A stretch of 8,852 bases of DNA from Anaerolineales bacterium (GTDB taxonomy: Bacteria; Chloroflexota; Anaerolineae; Anaerolineales; Villigracilaceae). This document shows positions 7,059 through 8,852 of this stretch, in pieces. The notes below the pieces were generated by a model. That model did no database searches. It worked only from the letters and a program-made list of their open reading frames with translations, and was not told where the DNA came from. Location of the stretch: contig JAICQC010000182.1 in the NCBI GenBank assembly GCA_025938055.1, positions 1-8,852 of the forward strand. Direction: 5' to 3'. Within the stretch, counting starts at the first letter, position 1, and every line of letters begins with the position of its first letter. Made by a program: the position numbers and the translations under genes.

Positions 7059-7087
7059 AGTATATCCATATCAGAACGATTTGACAA
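7059..7087 (-). promoter_or_regulatory. Putative his operon promoter (TTGTCA-N17-TATACT)
   Basis: On the minus strand, TTGTCA (7087-7082) and TATACT (7064-7059) are separated by exactly 17 bases, and match the sigma70 consensus at five of six and five of six positions. Transcription would start about seven bases past the -10 box, near 7052. This is only some four bases before the leader peptide ATG, so the leader peptide would be nearly leaderless. A much weaker alternative lies upstream (TTGTAC-N16-TATGAA, around 7120-7093). Confidence 0.65.
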
Positions 7088-7104
7088 GTGTTGGTTCATA
7101 TCAG
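7067..7104 (-). repeat. Direct repeat CTGATATG, 30 bp apart, over the his promoter
   Basis: The octamer CTGATATG occurs on the minus strand at 7104-7097 and again at 7074-7067, exactly 30 bp apart. Each copy is preceded by GTCAAA at a slightly different distance. The downstream copy lies within the -35/-10 spacer of the proposed his promoter. The spacing of about three helical turns would put both on the same DNA face, which fits a regulator site, but chance or an old local duplication is also possible. Confidence 0.4.
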
Positions 7105-7314
7105 TTTTGACCGGCAGTACAAGATGGTTCTTCATAACAACCGAGAGTGAATACAGTTTATCACCTTAATAAGAACAATGTCATAAGGGTTTCCCTTGAA
7201 AAGATGCATCATCGGCTAACAAAAACCCTGGCTTTGTGAGTTTCATATCGTGAAAGATCCCTACATAGATTTCACCAGCGTTAATGCTGGCGAATCATAA
7301 ATGAGGAAAAGAAA
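7088..7314. other. Intergenic region between divergent his operon and acyl-CoA synthetase
   Basis: No ORF with coding character, tRNA or rRNA is visible here. It is AT-richer than the genes on either side. Visible details are a small hairpin AAGGG-TTT-CCCTT (7185-7197), the palindrome GATGCATC (7203-7210) and the 5' UTR hairpin at 7271-7294. A TTGACA hexamer on the plus strand at 7081-7086 has no acceptable -10 box at the right distance. No convincing plus-strand promoter for the gene at 7315 could be picked by eye. Confidence 0.6.
7271..7294 (+). promoter_or_regulatory. Inverted repeat in the 5' UTR of the acyl-CoA synthetase gene
   Basis: TTCACCAGC (7271-7279) and GCTGGCGAA (7286-7294) are inverted copies with one mismatch, around a GTTAAT loop. 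The repeat ends nine bases before the ribosome binding site. It could be an RNA hairpin that affects translation or stability, or a DNA site for a regulator. It lacks a T-run, so it is not a terminator. Confidence 0.4.
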
Positions 7315-8852
7315 ATGGATGTTAGTGTCACCCCCGGCTTGGACCCGGCGCATGATCTTCTACATTATGGTCGCCAGGCATTGGATGCCATCTTTGCACC
7401 GAAAAGTGTTGCCGTCATCGGCGCGACCGAAACGCCCGGCAGTGTGGGTCGTACGATCGTTTGGAACTTGATCAGCAGTTCGTTTGGCGGGACCATCTAC
7501 CCCGTTAACCCGAAGCGTACGAGCATCCTCGGCATCAAAGGCTATCCCAATCTCACCGCTGTGCCTGAGGTGGTCGATCTGATCGTCGTTGTGACGCCCG
7601 CGCCTACTGTGCCCGGCATCGTTAAGGAAGCGGTCGACATCGGCGTGAAAAGCGCCATCATCATCTCGGCTGGCTTTAAGGAAACCGGTCCGGAAGGTGT
7701 CGAACTCGAACGCCAGATCCTCGAGCATGCGCGCCGCGGCAACATGCGCATCGTCGGACCGAACTGCCTGGGCGTGATGAGCCCCGTAACCGGCTTGAAC
7801 GCAACCTTTGCCAGCACGATCGCGCGACCCGGAAGTGTTGGGTTCATCAGCCAGAGCGGCGCGTTGTGCACTGCCATCCTCGACTGGAGTCTGCGCGAGA
7901 ATGTTGGCTTCAGTTCCTTTGTTTCCATCGGTTCGATGCTCGATGTGGACTGGAGCGACCTGATCTACTATCTGGGCGATGACCCGCACACCCAGAGCAT
8001 TGTCATCTACATGGAGACGATTGGCAACGCCCGGGCATTTCTCTCCGCGGCACGCGAGGTGGCGCTGACCAAGCCTATCATCGTGATCAAACCGGGACGT
8101 ACCGAGGGAGCCGCCAAAGCCGCTGCCTCTCACACGGGCTCGCTGACCGGCAGCGATGAAGTGCTGGAGGTGGCATTCCGACGCAGCGGCGTGCTGCGTG
8201 TCAATAGTATTGCTGAACTGTTTTACATGGCAGAGGTGCTCGGAAAACAGCCGCGCCCACAGGGACGCCGATTGACCATCCTGACCAACGCGGGCGGGCC
8301 AGGCGTGCTTGCCACAGACTCGCTGATCACCAATGGCGGAGAGCTGGCACAGCTTTCGCCAGAGGCTATGGAAGCATTCAACCAGCTCCTCCCCTCGGCC
8401 TGGAGTCATAACAACCCGGTGGACATCCTGGGCGATGCCAGCCCGGAGCGCTACGGCAAGGCGCTTGAGATCGCCGCCAAAGATCCCAACAGTGACGGCA
8501 TCCTGGTGATCCTGACCCCGCAGGCGATGACCGACCCCACCAAGACCGCCGAGCAGCTGGAGCCGTACGCGCAGTCCCTTGGTAAGCCTCTCATCGCCAC
8601 CTGGATGGGTGGAAACGAAGTAGCCCCCGGCGAAGCAATCCTCAACAAAGCTAGTGTCCCCACGTTCCCCTATCCCGATACGGCAGCGCGCGTATTCGAC
8701 TATATGGCGCACTACTCAGAGAATCTGCGCCTGCTCTACGAAACGCCTATGCCGGTCGAAGGCGGGCAGCTGGATCGCGAGTGTGCAGACAGCATCATCA
8801 GCGCCGCGCGTGAGTCGGACAGAACCATCCTCACCGAATACGAATCCAAACA
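7315..8852 (+). CDS. Acyl-CoA synthetase (NDP-forming), 3' end beyond the window
   Basis: The frame from ATG 7315 stays open for 512 codons to the edge. It has AGGA seven bases upstream. The family (ADP-forming acetyl-CoA synthetase, also protein acetyltransferase Pat-type fusions) interconverts acyl-CoA, ADP and phosphate with acid, ATP and CoA, making ATP in fermenters. Residues about 25-150 form the Rossmann CoA-binding domain ([23 protein letters not shown] at 148-153). About 165-300 form a succinyl-CoA-ligase-like domain (FISQSGAL at 177-184) with the expected phosphohistidine H273 in [10 protein letters not shown]. About 315-470 are the next ligase domain ([14 protein letters not shown] at 322-335). 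LTEYESK at the edge is the usual opening of the ATP-grasp domain, so a fused protein of roughly 700 or more residues is expected. A C-terminal GNAT domain cannot be excluded. Substrate is unknown. Confidence 0.93.
   Translation, partial: MDVSVTPGLDPAHDLLHYGRQALDAIFAPKSVAVIGATETPGSVGRTIVWNLISSSFGGTIYPVNPKRTSILGIKGYPNLTAVPEVVDLIVVVTPAPTVPGIVKEAVDIGVKSAIIISAGFKETGPEGVELERQILEHARRGNMRIVGPNCLGVMSPVTGLNATFASTIARPGSVGFISQSGALCTAILDWSLRENVGFSSFVSIGSMLDVDWSDLIYYLGDDPHTQSIVIYMETIGNARAFLSAAREVALTKPIIVIKPGRTEGAAKAAASHTGSLTGSDEVLEVAFRRSGVLRVNSIAELFYMAEVLGKQPRPQGRRLTILTNAGGPGVLATDSLITNGGELAQLSPEAMEAFNQLLPSAWSHNNPVDILGDASPERYGKALEIAAKDPNSDGILVILTPQAMTDPTKTAEQLEPYAQSLGKPLIATWMGGNEVAPGEAILNKASVPTFPYPDTAARVFDYMAHYSENLRLLYETPMPVEGGQLDRECADSIISAARESDRTILTEYESK

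Noticed and set aside
7081..7086. Plus-strand TTGACA as -35 box for the gene at 7315
   Set aside because: It matches the hexamer perfectly, but no -10-like box lies 16-18 bases downstream (bases there read GTTTTG), and it is more than 200 bases from the gene.
7360..8712. A 450-codon open frame on the minus strand opposite the acyl-CoA synthetase
   Set aside because: Its translation is rich in Arg, His, Gly and Asp, with no recognisable domain. The plus-strand frame over the same bases shows clear acyl-CoA synthetase motifs, including H273, so the minus frame is a shadow.

Overview
The window holds a complete, compact histidine biosynthesis operon on the minus strand, read right to left as hisG-hisD-hisC-hisB-hisH-hisA-hisF-hisI-hisE. 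On the plus strand, diverging from it, is the 5' part of a large acyl-CoA synthetase (NDP-forming) that runs off the right edge. The genes are bacterial, free-living in style and moderately GC-rich, with good Shine-Dalgarno sites. The set (separate hisI and hisE, long-form HisG, monofunctional HisB, ADP-forming acyl-CoA ligase) and the protein style would fit an environmental bacterium such as an Anaerolineae-type Chloroflexota. That placement is an impression from sequence style, not something proved here.

Layout. 1-120: a perfect 120-nt palindrome with no spacer, starting exactly at the window edge. Each arm carries a good sigma70-type promoter, and a tandem CGAACGTTCG site sits at the centre. 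129-6881: the nine his genes, several with 4-nt ATGA overlaps. 6903-7048: the regulatory leader of the operon. 7059-7087: the his promoter. 7088-7314: intergenic DNA shared with the divergent gene. 7315-8852: the acyl-CoA synthetase, open at its 3' end.

The most interesting part is the his leader. A 30-codon ORF on the minus strand (7048-6956), too short for ordinary gene calling, encodes a peptide with five histidines in seven residues (HIHHHAH). It is followed by mutually exclusive hairpins and a strong intrinsic terminator (8-bp GC-rich stem, 7 U) just upstream of the hisG ribosome binding site. This is the layout of ribosome-mediated transcription attenuation. A TTGTCA-N17-TATACT promoter would start the transcript only a few bases before the leader AUG.

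Together the genes supply every step from PRPP to histidine except histidinol-phosphate phosphatase, which must be encoded elsewhere. HisG starts the pathway, HisE/HisI/HisA process the intermediate, HisH-HisF make the imidazole ring and release AICAR, and HisB, HisC and HisD complete the backbone. Two levels of control are suggested: feedback on long-form HisG and attenuation at the leader.
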